The notes under the pieces are model-generated. The model worked only from the letters and a program-made list of their open reading frames with translations, was not told the DNA's origin and ran no database searches. A stretch of 40,412 bases of DNA, taken from NCBI GenBank assembly GCA_031253835.1, contig JAIRVP010000073.1:1-40412 (forward strand). Direction: 5' to 3'. Origin of the DNA: Burkholderia sp. (GTDB lineage: Bacteria; Pseudomonadota; Gammaproteobacteria; Burkholderiales; Burkholderiaceae). Shown here one piece after another: positions 8,801-19,421 of the stretch. The position numbers were made by a program, and so were the translations under genes. Position 1 is the first letter of the stretch; every line of letters starts with the position of its first letter.

Positions 8801-9087
8801 ACGGCCGGCTCGCGCGTGCGTGCGGGCTCGTGACCGCGCGGCAGATGCCGGGCACCGCGAAAGGCGTGATGTTCATGACGCTCGAGGACGAAACGGGCTG
8901 CGTGAACCTGATCGTCCGGCCCGAGCTGCTCGCGCGGCAGCGCCGCGAAACCCTCGATTCGCGGCTGCTCGCGGTGTCCGGCGTGTGGCAGGTCGCGAGC
9001 GACGTGAGGCACCTCGTCGCGCAGCATTTCGAGGATCTGACGCCGCTGCTCGGCGGCTTGCGCACGTCGAGCCGCGAGTTCCACTGA
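5884..9087 (+). CDS. dnaE2: DnaE2, error-prone DNA polymerase III alpha subunit
   Basis: A 1067-residue C-family polymerase, the usual length for DnaE2. It has an N-terminal PHP domain (NFSFLHGASHADELVERA, GIAITDECSLAGAPR). The palm carries the catalytic aspartates PDIDVDF near residues 400-406, and the next segment, HQRREEVIQHIYKKYG, is typical of the family. The helix-hairpin-helix and OB parts follow; LARACGLVTARQMPGTAKGV marks the OB domain near the C-terminus. DnaE2 performs mutagenic bypass synthesis with ImuA and ImuB after DNA damage. The start at 5884 lies 6 bases after the imuB stop, with an AACGGAG ribosome binding site. It is the last gene of the cassette. Confidence 0.95.
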   Translation: MVAEFSWLPDYAELFCRSNFSFLHGASHADELVERAAELGYRGIAITDECSLAGAPRMHVAAKAQGLPLVIGSYFDVTPDDVAPGHDPGPGAFGLVLLAQNREGYGNLSELISWRRMASPKGTYTLTSRMLSAPPAEFAHLRGMADCFAILVPTYPVRADVLDAQVAWFRTTFGERARLGLVQLQRALDGAQREEIRAAGERRGVRIVALGDVTMHRRSCKELQDVMTAIRVGMPVSECGYALAPNAEQHLRARNRIGNLYSPAEIEETCTILDACDFKLDSLRYEYPDEIVPKGLTPTSYLEQETLAGAATRYPQGVPEKVAKQIRYELDLIAKLSYEPFFLTVYGIVKYARSQNILCQGRGSAANSVVCFCLGITEVNPEQSTMLFERFISAERGEPPDIDVDFEHQRREEVIQHIYKKYGHNRAALAAAVSTYRPRGVLRETGKALGVDPMLVDRVAKGHRWFDGSRDLLQQFGTIGLDPQTPLIQAWARLAARLLNFPRHLSQHSGGFVISRGKLTRLVPVENAAMDGRRVIQWDKDDLEALGLMKVDVLALGMLSALHRAFDMRTAWRGPPEPDGEPFTLKHIPQDDKATYDMICRADTVGVFQIESRAQMSMLPRLRPRTYYDLVIEVAIVRPGPIQGGAVHPYLKRRQGIEKVSYPKEDLKPALERTYGVPIFQEQVMQIAMIAAGFTPGEADQLRRAMAAWKRKGNLEQYHRKIVDGMRERDYPPEFAEQIFEQIKGFGDYGFPESHAASFAKLAYASSWLKCHEPAIFLAALLNSQPMGFYPPSQLVQDAKRHGVQVMPIDVTQSNWEASLEALPGQLPPHGQPAVRLGLSLVRGLGEAAARRIEAARAAGPFDTVDTLACRAQLERRDLEALAAANALATLAGHRRDALWQAVAAAPERDLLAAAPIDEAEKPALGAPSEADDILADYHTTGLTLNRHPVALLRPALRARRLSSAAELHDRPDGRLARACGLVTARQMPGTAKGVMFMTLEDETGCVNLIVRPELLARQRRETLDSRLLAVSGVWQVASDVRHLVAQHFEDLTPLLGGLRTSSREFH

Positions 9088-9124
9088 TACGCGAGTCGCA
9101 CCGGCACCCCCGCCGCCGATGCAT

Positions 9125-9143
9125 ACCAGTCGGCTCAACTGGT
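9125..9143. promoter_or_regulatory. Upstream inverted repeat, possible auxiliary operator of the nag operon
   Basis: ACCAGT (9125-9130) and ACTGGT (9138-9143) form a 6-bp inverted repeat with a 7-base spacer, right after dnaE2. The same half-sites make up the core of the larger palindrome at the nag promoter, whose centre is about 190 bases away. Two such sites could let the GntR repressor loop DNA, but this is inference. Confidence 0.45.
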
Positions 9144-9311
9144 TCTATTCCGGTCTCATATTCGCACCTGAAACCCGGCCAAACCGCGCACTGGAACTGT
9201 CCCCTTGCATACCACTTCGGGTAAATCCCTATCCCGCACTGCATTGTAAACAAAGGCTTTATCGGTACTAAAACGCTTGCCGGGCAAGGCTTCCGGGGAT
9301 TTTCGCAACGC

Positions 9312-9352
9312 TAATACCAGTTCGTTGACTGGTATTATGGTGGTTATATAAT
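9312..9352 (+). promoter_or_regulatory. nag operon promoter with overlapping GntR-type operator
   Basis: A perfect 10-bp inverted repeat, TAATACCAGT/ACTGGTATTA with a 6-base spacer, spans 9312-9337. The promoter TTGACT (9325-9330), 16 bases, TATAAT (9347-9352) begins inside it. A second pattern, TGGTATT-ATGG-TGGTTAT (9330-9347), fills the spacer between the hexamers. Binding of the regulator encoded immediately downstream would cover the -35 and spacer, which predicts repression. TGGTATT-N4-TGGTATT boxes for a GntR regulator called NagQ are known, as far as I recall, from Xanthomonas. Confidence 0.8.
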
Positions 9353-9400
9353 GCGTTCACTTTCGACGGCCCGAGGTCGTCGTCCGACACCCGGAGGCAC

Positions 9401-10135
9401 ATGGAAACCGGCTGGTCCGAACTGGCGCCCGATTCCCTCAGCGACACGCCGCTCTATCTGCAGCTCGCCCGCAACCTGGCGAGCGCGATCCACGGCGGCG
9501 CGTGGCGGGCCGGCGAGGCGCTGCCGTCGGAGCGGCTGCTGTCGGTGTCGGTCGGCGTGTCGCGGATCACGGCCCGTCGCGCCCTGGCGCTGCTGGTCGA
9601 ACAGGGGCTGATCAAGCGGGCGCGCGGGGCGGGCAGTTTCATCACGCCGCGCGTGGCCGATCCGCTGTCGCGTCTCGTCGGCTTCACCGCGAAGATGCAG
9701 CAGCGCGGCTTCGTGCCCGATTCGGTGTGGCTGTCGCGCACGCTGCGCGCCGCGAGCCGCGACGAGATCACGCGTCTCGGCCTCGCGCCCGGCGCGACGG
9801 TCGCGCGGCTCGAACGGCTGCGCCGCGCGGACGGCATCGTGATGGCCGTCGAGCACTCGACGCTGCCGGCGGCGGTGGTGCCCGATCCGCAGGTGCTCGG
9901 CGCGTCGCTGTACGAATACCTCGACGCGCGCGGCATGACCGTCGTGCGCGCGCTGCAGCACTTTCGCGCGGCGAACGCGACGCACGCGATCGCGAAATGG
10001 ATGGCGGTGAAGCCGGGCTCGGCCCTGCTGGTGATCACGCGGATCGGCTACGGCGCCGACCAGCGCGCGATCGAAGTGAGCGAAACGTATTGCCGCGACG
10101 ACTACTACGACTTCGTCGCCGAACTGAAACGCTGA
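9401..10135 (+). CDS. GntR-family (HutC subfamily) regulator of N-acetylglucosamine use
   Basis: A 244-residue transcription factor. The N-terminal winged helix-turn-helix is clear (LYLQLARNLASAIHGG, LPSERLLSVSVGVSRITAR, LVEQGLIKRARGAGSFI, roughly residues 10-85). A UTRA effector domain follows (FTAKMQQRGFVPDSVWLS, ARLERLRRADGIVMAVEHS). Homologues named NagQ, NagR, DasR or YvoA bind amino-sugar phosphates and repress GlcNAc genes. It is the first gene of the operon and lies directly after a palindromic operator, so autoregulation is likely. CCCGGAGGCAC precedes the ATG as ribosome binding site. The effector here (GlcNAc-6-P or GlcN-6-P) is inferred from family and context. Confidence 0.88.
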   Translation: METGWSELAPDSLSDTPLYLQLARNLASAIHGGAWRAGEALPSERLLSVSVGVSRITARRALALLVEQGLIKRARGAGSFITPRVADPLSRLVGFTAKMQQRGFVPDSVWLSRTLRAASRDEITRLGLAPGATVARLERLRRADGIVMAVEHSTLPAAVVPDPQVLGASLYEYLDARGMTVVRALQHFRAANATHAIAKWMAVKPGSALLVITRIGYGADQRAIEVSETYCRDDYYDFVAELKR

Positions 10136-10229
10136 CGCGAGACTGCCCGCGCGACAGGCGAGCAGCCACGACACGAATTTGCAAATCACGACGCGGATGC
10201 ACGCGTCACCAGATCATCAAGAGAACGTC

Positions 10230-11333
10230 ATGCTGACTGGAAACATCCTCACCCCCGACGGCTGGATCTACGGATCGCTCGATAGCGAGAACGGCCGCAT
10301 CACCACGCTCGACGGCAAGCCCGTCGATCCCGCGAAGAACGACGCGCCGTACATCCTGCCCGGCTTCATCGACCTGCACGTGCACGGCGGCGGCGGCGCC
10401 GACGTGATGGAAGGCGGCGACGCGATCGAGACGATCGTCCGCACGCACGCGCAATTCGGCACGACGAGCCTGCTCGCGACGACGATGACCGCGCCGCGCG
10501 ACGAACTGATGCAGGTCGTCGCGAACCTCGGCAGCGTTGCGCGCACGCGCACGCCGGGCGGCTCGCGCGTGCTCGGCGTGCACCTCGAAGGGCCGTACAT
10601 CAACCCCGGCAAGCTCGGCGCGCAGCCCGACGCGGCCGTGTCGGCCGTGCTCGACGAAGTGCTGAAGTACCTGTCGATCGCGCCGATCCGCGTCGTCACG
10701 CTCGCGCCGGAAATCGCGGGCCACATCGAGATCATCGGCGAGATGGCCGCGCGCGGCGTCCGCGTGCAGCTCGGCCACTCGCTCGCGACCTACGACGACG
10801 CCGTCGCCGCGCTCAAGCACGGCGCATGCGGTTTCACGCACCTGTTCAACGCGATGTCGCCGCTGCATCACCGCAACCCGGGCCTCGTGGGCGCGGCACT
10901 TGCTCACGCCGAATACGCGGAAATCATTCCCGACCTGCTGCACGTGCACCCGGGCGCGATTCGTGCTGCGCTGCGCGCGATCCCGCGTCTGTATGTCGTG
11001 ACCGACAGCACGTCGGCCACCGGCATGCCCGACGGCGAATACCGCCTCGGCAGCCAGCACGTGACGAAGTGCCTCGGCGGCGTGCGGCTGGCCGACGGCA
11101 CGCTCGCCGGCAGCACGCTGACGATGGACCAGGCGCTGCGCAACCTCGTGTCGCTCGGCCTGCCGATCGCCGACGTGTCGAACCGGATGTCGCGCTATGC
11201 GGCCGACTACCTCGGCGTTGCCGATCGCGGCCGCCTCGAGCGCGGCGCATGGGCCGACCTCGCGGTGTTCGACCGCGACCTGAACCTCACCGCGACCTAC
11301 GTCGAAGGAGAATCGATTGTCGAATATGCTTAA
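10230..11333 (+). CDS. nagA: N-acetylglucosamine-6-phosphate deacetylase
   Basis: A 367-residue amidohydrolase that removes the acetyl group from GlcNAc-6-phosphate, giving GlcN-6-phosphate and acetate in the cytoplasm. Visible motifs: HVHGGGGADVMEG (metal-side HxH), VHLEGPYINPGKLGAQ with the ligand glutamate, QLGHSLATYDD, FTHLFNAMSPLHHRNPG, and the catalytic aspartate in VTDSTSATGMPDGEY. ATG at 10230 is chosen because GAGAACGTC precedes it and family members begin MLTGNILTPDGW-like; an in-frame ATG 51 bases upstream would add an unusual extension. Its 3' end overlaps the next gene by 17 bases. Confidence 0.93.
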   Translation: MLTGNILTPDGWIYGSLDSENGRITTLDGKPVDPAKNDAPYILPGFIDLHVHGGGGADVMEGGDAIETIVRTHAQFGTTSLLATTMTAPRDELMQVVANLGSVARTRTPGGSRVLGVHLEGPYINPGKLGAQPDAAVSAVLDEVLKYLSIAPIRVVTLAPEIAGHIEIIGEMAARGVRVQLGHSLATYDDAVAALKHGACGFTHLFNAMSPLHHRNPGLVGAALAHAEYAEIIPDLLHVHPGAIRAALRAIPRLYVVTDSTSATGMPDGEYRLGSQHVTKCLGGVRLADGTLAGSTLTMDQALRNLVSLGLPIADVSNRMSRYAADYLGVADRGRLERGAWADLAVFDRDLNLTATYVEGESIVEYA

Positions 11334-12333
11334 GGAAGCGCGCGAGTCCGCCCAGGTCGTCGCCGCGCAGATCGCCGACACCTCGCGCGTCGAAGCGCTT
11401 GCCGGCCAATTGCTCGATCACCCGCCGGCCGTCGCGCTGACGGTCGCACGCGGCAGCTCGGATCACGCCGCGAGCTATTTCGCGAGCCTGACGATGAGCC
11501 GCCTCGGCGTGCCGGTGGCGTCGCTGCCGATGTCGGTCGCGACGCTGCAGCAGGCGCCGCTGAAGGTGCAGGATCAACTCGCGATCGCCTTCTCGCAGTC
11601 GGGCAAGAGCCCCGACCTCGTCAACACGATGGCCGCGCTGCGCGAAGCCGGCGCACGCACCGTCGCCGCCGTGAACGTGCTGCCGTCGCCGCTCGCCGAT
11701 GCATGCGAGCACCAGCTGCCGCTGCTCGCCGGCCCCGAACTGTCGGTCGCCGCGACGAAGAGCTATATCGCGATGCTGTCGCTGTCCGCGCAGATCGTCG
11801 CGTACTGGCAGCGCGACGCCGCGCTGATGAACGCGCTGCGCGGGCTGCCCGACGTGCTCGCGCGCGCCGGCCAGCTCGACTGGTCGCAGGCCGTCGCCGC
11901 GCTCACGGGTATCGAGCGGATGATCGTCATCGGCCGCGGCCTCGGTCTCGCCATTGCGCAGGAAGCCGCGCTGAAGCTGAAGGAAACGTCCGGCATCCAG
12001 GCCGAGGCGTTCTCGAGCGCCGAAGTCCGTCACGGCCCGATGGAGCTGATCGACCGCGACTATCCGCTGCTCGTGTTCGCGCCGCCGGGGCCCGAGCAGG
12101 CCGGCCTGCTGCAGCTTGCCGAAGACATGCGCGCACGCGGCGCGGCCGTGCTGCTCGCGGCACCGGCCGGCACGCCCGGCGCGACGCTGCCGCTCGCGCA
12201 GTCCGCCCATCCGGCGCTCGACCCGATCGCCGCCATTCTTTCGTTCTACGTGATGGCGGCGGATCTCGCCGTCGCGCGCGGCCGCAATCCCGACACGCCG
12301 CGCCACCTGAACAAAGTCACCGAAACGCACTGA
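11317..12333 (+). CDS. SIS-domain glucosamine-6-phosphate deaminase (NagB-II type)
   Basis: A 338-residue protein with two SIS sugar-isomerase domains, resembling the C-terminal half of GlmS. Motifs include ARGSSDHAASYFAS, IAFSQSGKSPDLVNTM, ATKSYIAML, KLKETSGIQAEAFSSAEVRH and GPMELIDRDYPLLVF. In operons with nagA but no classical nagB, such proteins convert GlcN-6-P to fructose-6-P and ammonia; that role was shown in Shewanella, and here it is inferred from context. The start is probably TTG at 11317, because AAGGAG lies 5-6 bases before it, whereas ATG at 11326 is 14 bases from the same site. It overlaps the nagA end by 17 bases. An aminotransferase role like that of GlmS is unlikely, as the glutaminase domain is absent. 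Confidence 0.85.
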   Translation: MSNMLKEARESAQVVAAQIADTSRVEALAGQLLDHPPAVALTVARGSSDHAASYFASLTMSRLGVPVASLPMSVATLQQAPLKVQDQLAIAFSQSGKSPDLVNTMAALREAGARTVAAVNVLPSPLADACEHQLPLLAGPELSVAATKSYIAMLSLSAQIVAYWQRDAALMNALRGLPDVLARAGQLDWSQAVAALTGIERMIVIGRGLGLAIAQEAALKLKETSGIQAEAFSSAEVRHGPMELIDRDYPLLVFAPPGPEQAGLLQLAEDMRARGAAVLLAAPAGTPGATLPLAQSAHPALDPIAAILSFYVMAADLAVARGRNPDTPRHLNKVTETH

Positions 12334-12348
12334 TAGCCGAGACAGCCG

Positions 12349-14931
<2,583 letters not shown>

Positions 14932-15018
14932 ACGTCGGCGGCAGGTTCGCGGCCCGTATTACGACGAAAGCAATCAGCTCAACGACGATTAATGACGAGA
15001 CAAGGATTGGAGGACTGA

Positions 15019-16788
15019 ATGAACGGGAATCCGTTTCTGAAAATACAGGGCCTGGGCCGGGCACTGATGCTGCCGATCGCGGTACTGCCGGTCGCCGGCA
15101 TCCTGCTGCGACTCGGCCAGCCGGACGTGTTCAACATCAAGATGATCGCCGACGCCGGCGGTGCGATCTTCGACAACCTGCCGCTGCTGTTCGCGATCGG
15201 CGTGGCGGTCGGCTTCGCGAAGGACAACAACGGCGTGGCGGCGCTCGCGGGCGCGATCGGCTACCTGATCGAAACCGCGATCATGAAGGACATCGATCCC
15301 AAGCTGAACATGGGCGTGCTGTCCGGGATCATCGCGGGTGTCGTCGCGGGCCTGCTGTACAACCGCTACAAGGACATCAAGCTGCCGGACTACCTCGCGT
15401 TCTTCGGCGGCAAGCGGTTCGTGCCGATCATCACGGGGCTGGTGTGCGTGATACTCGGCATCGTGTTCGGGTACGTGTGGCAGCCGGTCCAGCATTTGAT
15501 CGACGCGGCCGGCCAGTGGCTGACGACGGCGGGCGCGATCGGTGCGTTCGTGTTCGGCTTCCTGAACCGCCTGCTGCTCGTCACGGGCCTGCACCACATC
15601 CTCAACTCGCTCGCCTGGTTCGTGTTCGGCAACTTCACGCCGCCGGCCGGCGGCGACATCGTGCACGGCGACCTGCACCGCTTCTTCGCGGGCGACCCGA
15701 CCGCGGGCACCTTCATGGCCGGCTTCTTCCCGATCATGATGTTCGGCCTGCCGGCGGCGTGTCTCGCGATGCTGCACGAAGCGCCGAAGGAGCGCCGCGC
15801 GATGGTCGGCGGCCTGCTGCTGTCGATGGCGCTCACGTCGTTCCTGACCGGCGTGACCGAGCCGATCGAATTCAGCTTCATGTTCCTCGCACCGGTGCTG
15901 TACGTGATCCACGCGGTGCTGACGGGGCTGTCGCTCGCGATCTGCCAGATCCTCGGCGTGAAGCTCGGCTTCACGTTCTCGGCCGGCGCGATCGACTACG
16001 TGCTGAACTACGGGCTGTCGACGAAGGGCTGGATCGCGATTCCGCTCGGCATCGCCTACGGCGTCGCGTACTACGGGCTGTTCCGCTTCTTCATCCGCAA
16101 GTTCAACATGGCGACGCCGGGCCGCGAGCCGGCATCGGCCGATGCGGCCGCTGAATCGTACGCATCGGGCGGCTTCGTCGCGCCGGCCGCGGGTGCCGCC
16201 GCGACGGCCGCCGCACCGCGCGCGCAACGCTACATCGCCGCACTCGGCGGTGCCGGCAACCTGTCGGTCGTCGACGCCTGCACGACGCGCCTGCGCCTGA
16301 CCGTCGTCGATCCGGAGAAGGTCTCGGAGCCGGAACTGAAGTCGATCGGCGCGCGCGGCGTGCTCAAGCGCGGCGGCAACAGCGTGCAGGTTATCATCGG
16401 GCCCGAGGCCGACATCATTGCCGACGAGATGCGTACCGCGATCGGCAGCGGTGCGACCGGCGCGGTGCCGGCCGCGGCGGCCGCTGCCGCACAGCCCGTT
16501 ACGGGCGCGGCCGCCGGCCCGCTCGATCCGGAACCGACGCGCTGGCTCGCGGTGTTCGGCGGCGCGACCAACGTCGCATCGCTCGACGCGGTGGCGACCA
16601 CGCGCCTGCGCGTCGTCGTGCGCGATCCGTCGGCAGTCGATCGCGATCGCCTCGCTGCGCTCGACGTCGCGTGGGTGTCGCTCGACACGTTCCACATCGT
16701 CTGCGGCAACGCGGCCGCGCGCTATGCCGAACAGCTCGGCGCGCGCCTGCCGCCGTCGGGCGGCGGCGCTGCCGTGCAGCCGGCGTGA
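15019..16788 (+). CDS. nagE: N-acetylglucosamine PTS permease EIIC with two EIIB domains
   Basis: A 589-residue inner-membrane transporter that takes up and phosphorylates GlcNAc. The EIIC domain (about 1-365) starts FLKIQGLGRALMLPIAVLPV and contains GLHHILNSLAWFVFGNFTPP and TEPIEFSFMFLAPVLYVIH, typical of the Glc/GlcNAc family. After an Ala-rich linker comes EIIB at about 395-475 with the phosphorylated Cys421 in VVDACTTRLRL. A second EIIB copy follows (about 508-580), but its matching segment is LDAVATTRLRV with no cysteine. No EIIA is attached; the upstream fusion supplies it. AAGGATTGGAGG precedes the ATG. This is the last gene of the operon, followed by a strong shared terminator. Confidence 0.92.
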   Translation: MNGNPFLKIQGLGRALMLPIAVLPVAGILLRLGQPDVFNIKMIADAGGAIFDNLPLLFAIGVAVGFAKDNNGVAALAGAIGYLIETAIMKDIDPKLNMGVLSGIIAGVVAGLLYNRYKDIKLPDYLAFFGGKRFVPIITGLVCVILGIVFGYVWQPVQHLIDAAGQWLTTAGAIGAFVFGFLNRLLLVTGLHHILNSLAWFVFGNFTPPAGGDIVHGDLHRFFAGDPTAGTFMAGFFPIMMFGLPAACLAMLHEAPKERRAMVGGLLLSMALTSFLTGVTEPIEFSFMFLAPVLYVIHAVLTGLSLAICQILGVKLGFTFSAGAIDYVLNYGLSTKGWIAIPLGIAYGVAYYGLFRFFIRKFNMATPGREPASADAAAESYASGGFVAPAAGAAATAAAPRAQRYIAALGGAGNLSVVDACTTRLRLTVVDPEKVSEPELKSIGARGVLKRGGNSVQVIIGPEADIIADEMRTAIGSGATGAVPAAAAAAAQPVTGAAAGPLDPEPTRWLAVFGGATNVASLDAVATTRLRVVVRDPSAVDRDRLAALDVAWVSLDTFHIVCGNAAARYAEQLGARLPPSGGGAAVQPA

Positions 16789-16840
16789 TGCGATGAAGCC
16801 GGCCGGATCCGCGTGGCGGGTTCGGCCGGGTGGTAAAGCG

Positions 16841-16873
16841 AAAACGGCTTGCGATGCGTCGCAAGCCGTTTTT
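16841..16873. terminator. Bidirectional intrinsic terminator between nagE and hexosaminidase gene
   Basis: A perfect 14-bp stem (16841-16854 with 16859-16872, loop TGCG) starts with AAAACGG and ends with CCGTTTT plus further T. Because the stem has A's on one side and T's on the other, it can stop transcripts from both directions, as expected between convergent genes. Confidence 0.9.
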
Positions 16874-16937
16874 CTTTGGGGCGGGCGATGGCGCGATGCG
16901 TTCGCCCGCATCGCGCATCGCCCGAGCGTTCAGCCGG

Positions 16938-19421
16938 TCACGGATTCGTCAGCGTGAAGGTCGGCTTCCGGTAGCCGACACCGGCGCGGTCGAGCTTCGG
17001 CAATTCGCGTTGCGTGAGCAGCGTCGCGAAGCCGGCCCAGTCGCGCTGCAGCGCGGTCGTGTCGACGTGATGCGTGTCGCCGCGCTTGAAGCGCACGCCG
17101 GCCGCATACGGCAGCTCCCAGTCGGCCCGGTGCCACGCGCGCTCGGCGAGCGCGAGCAGCCGCGGATAGGCCATGTACTCGAGGAAGGTGTCGTTGCGCA
17201 TCACCTCGCCCCACGCCTGCCCCTGCATGCCTTCGATGCGCGGCGCGGGGCCCGTGCCGGTCACCTCGAACGGGTTGCCGTCACGGTCGCCCATCACCTC
17301 GGCGTTCTGCGGCAGGTTCTCCGGCGCGAGCGAGAACACCTTGTACTCGTCCGTCGCGTGCGAGCCCCAGTAGTAGCCGCGCTCGCGCGGGTTGAGCGTG
17401 TACGGGAAGTCGAAGTACAGGTAGTCGGGCAGCGCGAGCACCGTCAGGTAGCCCTTGCCGCTCAGGTCGCGCGCGCTGTCCGACGCACCCCAGAAGATCG
17501 TGTCCCACAGCGACACCATCACGTGGCGCGTGCTGAAGTCCTGCGGCCCGTTCGCATGCTTGATGCCGTCCTGCCATGCGGCCATCGTGTCGATCCCGTT
17601 CGCGTTGACGGCCGCGCTCACCTGTTTCGCGAAGCGCGTCGGCAGCTCGTCGATCGACTTGATCTCGCCGCGCTGGAGCAGCGCCGTGCACGCGGGCGAA
17701 CGCGCCCACGGCTTGTCCTGCGCGGCGAGGTCGATGCGCCCCTTGTTCGGGTCGGTGCCGTTCAGCGCCTGGAAGCCGCCGCCGAGGAAGATGTTCTTCG
17801 CTTCGTCGCCGCCGTAGTGCCAGGTACGCAGCGGCGCTTGCGCGTCCGCATGCATCGCCGCGATCTCGCGGATCACCTTCGACGCGAAATTGAGCGCGCC
17901 CGGCACGCACGGGTTCAGGTCGCTGCGCCGGTCGTAGAACTGCACCGTCGTCAGGTTCGTCGTGTCCTGCGGGTCGAGCAGCCGGTACGCGTTCGCCTCC
18001 TGCTCGCGGCCGGCCGCATGCAGCCGCCGGTAGCGCGCTTCCATCGTCACGACGGCCGCGCGCGCATGCGCCGGCATGTCGATCTCGGGGATGATCTGCA
18101 CGAAGTGCGCGGCCGCGTAACGCACGAGCGCCACGTAGTCGTCGCGCGTCAGGTAGCCGCCGCCCGAACGGTTGTCGGGACCCGAGCCGAGCTGCGGCAA
18201 CAGGCAGCGCGTCTCGCTCGGGTCGTGGCAGCGGCGTCCGCCGATCTCGGTCAGCTCGGGCAGGCCGGGAATCTCGATGCGCCAGCCTTCGTCGTCGGAC
18301 AGGTGCAGGTGCAGGCGGTTGAGCTTGTATGCGCTCATCTGGTCGATCAGGCGGCGCAGCGTCGCCGGGTGCTTGAAGTTGCGCGCGAGGTCGACGTGCA
18401 TCCCGCGATGCGTGAAGCGCGGCGCATCCTCGACGAGCATCGCCGGGATCGGGCCGCCGCCGGCCGGTACGAGCGAGTAGAGCGTCTGCACGCCGTAGTA
18501 GAGGCCCGCGCGATCGTAGCCTTCGATCAGCACGCCGCGCGGCCCGATCGCGAGGCGGTAGCCGCCCGGCGTCGCGATGTCGGCCGGCAGCCGGCGCGGC
18601 GCGACGGCACCCCGGACCGGCACGCGCGCGCCGTCGAGTCCGAGGGTCGTCGCGCGGTCGCGCAGCGCCGCGACTTGCGCATCCGGCAGGTCCGCCAGCG
18701 CGAGCTCGACGCCGCGCAGGTCGAGCGTGCCGGGCAGCGGCTGTTCGCGCTTCACGCTCGGCAGCGCGCGGCTCGCGTCGGGGCGGGCGGCTACCGGCGG
18801 CGCATTGCCGGTCGAGTTGTTCTGCGCGTCGGCCGGCAGCGATTCGACGTAGCGCAGCTCGTCGTCGGTGTCGTTGTAGCGCAGCACGGCCGGCGGCGCG
18901 CCGTCGACGACGACATACGGGCGCGGAATCACGTCGCTGTAACGCAGCAGCCAGTACTCGGCGACGAACGGCAGCTCGAGGCGCTCGCCGGGCGCGAGCC
19001 GCACCGAACCGGGTTGCGGCGTCAGTTCGTACAGGTCGCCGGTGAGCCGTCGGAGCGCGAAGCCGGGACGGTCGATCCGCAGCAGCCGGCGGATGCTGTG
19101 CAGGTAGAGCTTCCAGCCGCCGTCGGCGATGACCTGGTGGCCGCGGTTCTGCAGGATCAGGCGGCCCGTCGCGCAGGCCGCGCCGTCGGCGCCGAGATCG
19201 GCGCACGGCACGCCGGCGGTGGCCGCGTGGTTGTTGTCGACGGCGACGCGCAACGCGAGGCCGTTCGACAGCAGCGTCGCGAGACTGGCTGCTTGCGCGG
19301 TGGCCAGCGCGGTGCCGGCGGTCGTGCCGGCTGCGGCCGGCGCTGGTTGGGCCGCCATCACGGCTGGCGACAGCGCCGCGATCAGCAGACTTGCAAGAAG
19401 GGAGGGCAAGATGCGCTTCAT
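16938..19421 (-). CDS. Secreted beta-N-acetylhexosaminidase, GH20 (chitobiase-like)
   Basis: An 827-residue exported glycosidase that releases terminal GlcNAc from chitin oligosaccharides or glycans, feeding the nag operon. A signal peptide covers about residues 1-23 (SPAVMA|AQ). The N-terminal carbohydrate-binding domain of chitobiases follows (LRVAVDNNHAA, NRGHQVIADGGWKLYLHSIR). Then comes the GH20b domain (GGYRLAIGPRGVLIEGYDRA) and the barrel with THRGMHVDLARNF, LHLHLSDDEGWRIEI and the catalytic Asp-Glu pair in WHYGGDEAKN near residue 537. Length fits bacterial chitobiases. It is convergent with nagE. An operator-like box upstream matches the one at the nag promoter, so co-regulation by the GntR protein is likely. 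Periplasmic or outer-membrane location cannot be told from sequence. Confidence 0.93.
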   Translation of the reverse strand: MKRILPSLLASLLIAALSPAVMAAQPAPAAAGTTAGTALATAQAASLATLLSNGLALRVAVDNNHAATAGVPCADLGADGAACATGRLILQNRGHQVIADGGWKLYLHSIRRLLRIDRPGFALRRLTGDLYELTPQPGSVRLAPGERLELPFVAEYWLLRYSDVIPRPYVVVDGAPPAVLRYNDTDDELRYVESLPADAQNNSTGNAPPVAARPDASRALPSVKREQPLPGTLDLRGVELALADLPDAQVAALRDRATTLGLDGARVPVRGAVAPRRLPADIATPGGYRLAIGPRGVLIEGYDRAGLYYGVQTLYSLVPAGGGPIPAMLVEDAPRFTHRGMHVDLARNFKHPATLRRLIDQMSAYKLNRLHLHLSDDEGWRIEIPGLPELTEIGGRRCHDPSETRCLLPQLGSGPDNRSGGGYLTRDDYVALVRYAAAHFVQIIPEIDMPAHARAAVVTMEARYRRLHAAGREQEANAYRLLDPQDTTNLTTVQFYDRRSDLNPCVPGALNFASKVIREIAAMHADAQAPLRTWHYGGDEAKNIFLGGGFQALNGTDPNKGRIDLAAQDKPWARSPACTALLQRGEIKSIDELPTRFAKQVSAAVNANGIDTMAAWQDGIKHANGPQDFSTRHVMVSLWDTIFWGASDSARDLSGKGYLTVLALPDYLYFDFPYTLNPRERGYYWGSHATDEYKVFSLAPENLPQNAEVMGDRDGNPFEVTGTGPAPRIEGMQGQAWGEVMRNDTFLEYMAYPRLLALAERAWHRADWELPYAAGVRFKRGDTHHVDTTALQRDWAGFATLLTQRELPKLDRAGVGYRKPTFTLTNP

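Larger units (their letters stand above)
9088..9400. other. Intergenic region between dnaE2 and the nag operon
   Basis: This stretch of about 310 bases holds two inverted repeats built on ACCAGT/ACTGGT (9125-9143 and 9312-9337), a further ATACCA half-site at 9209-9214, and a sigma-70-type promoter at 9325-9352. No clear terminator for dnaE2 was found. It is AT-richer than the flanking genes, as expected for a regulatory region. Confidence 0.7.
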
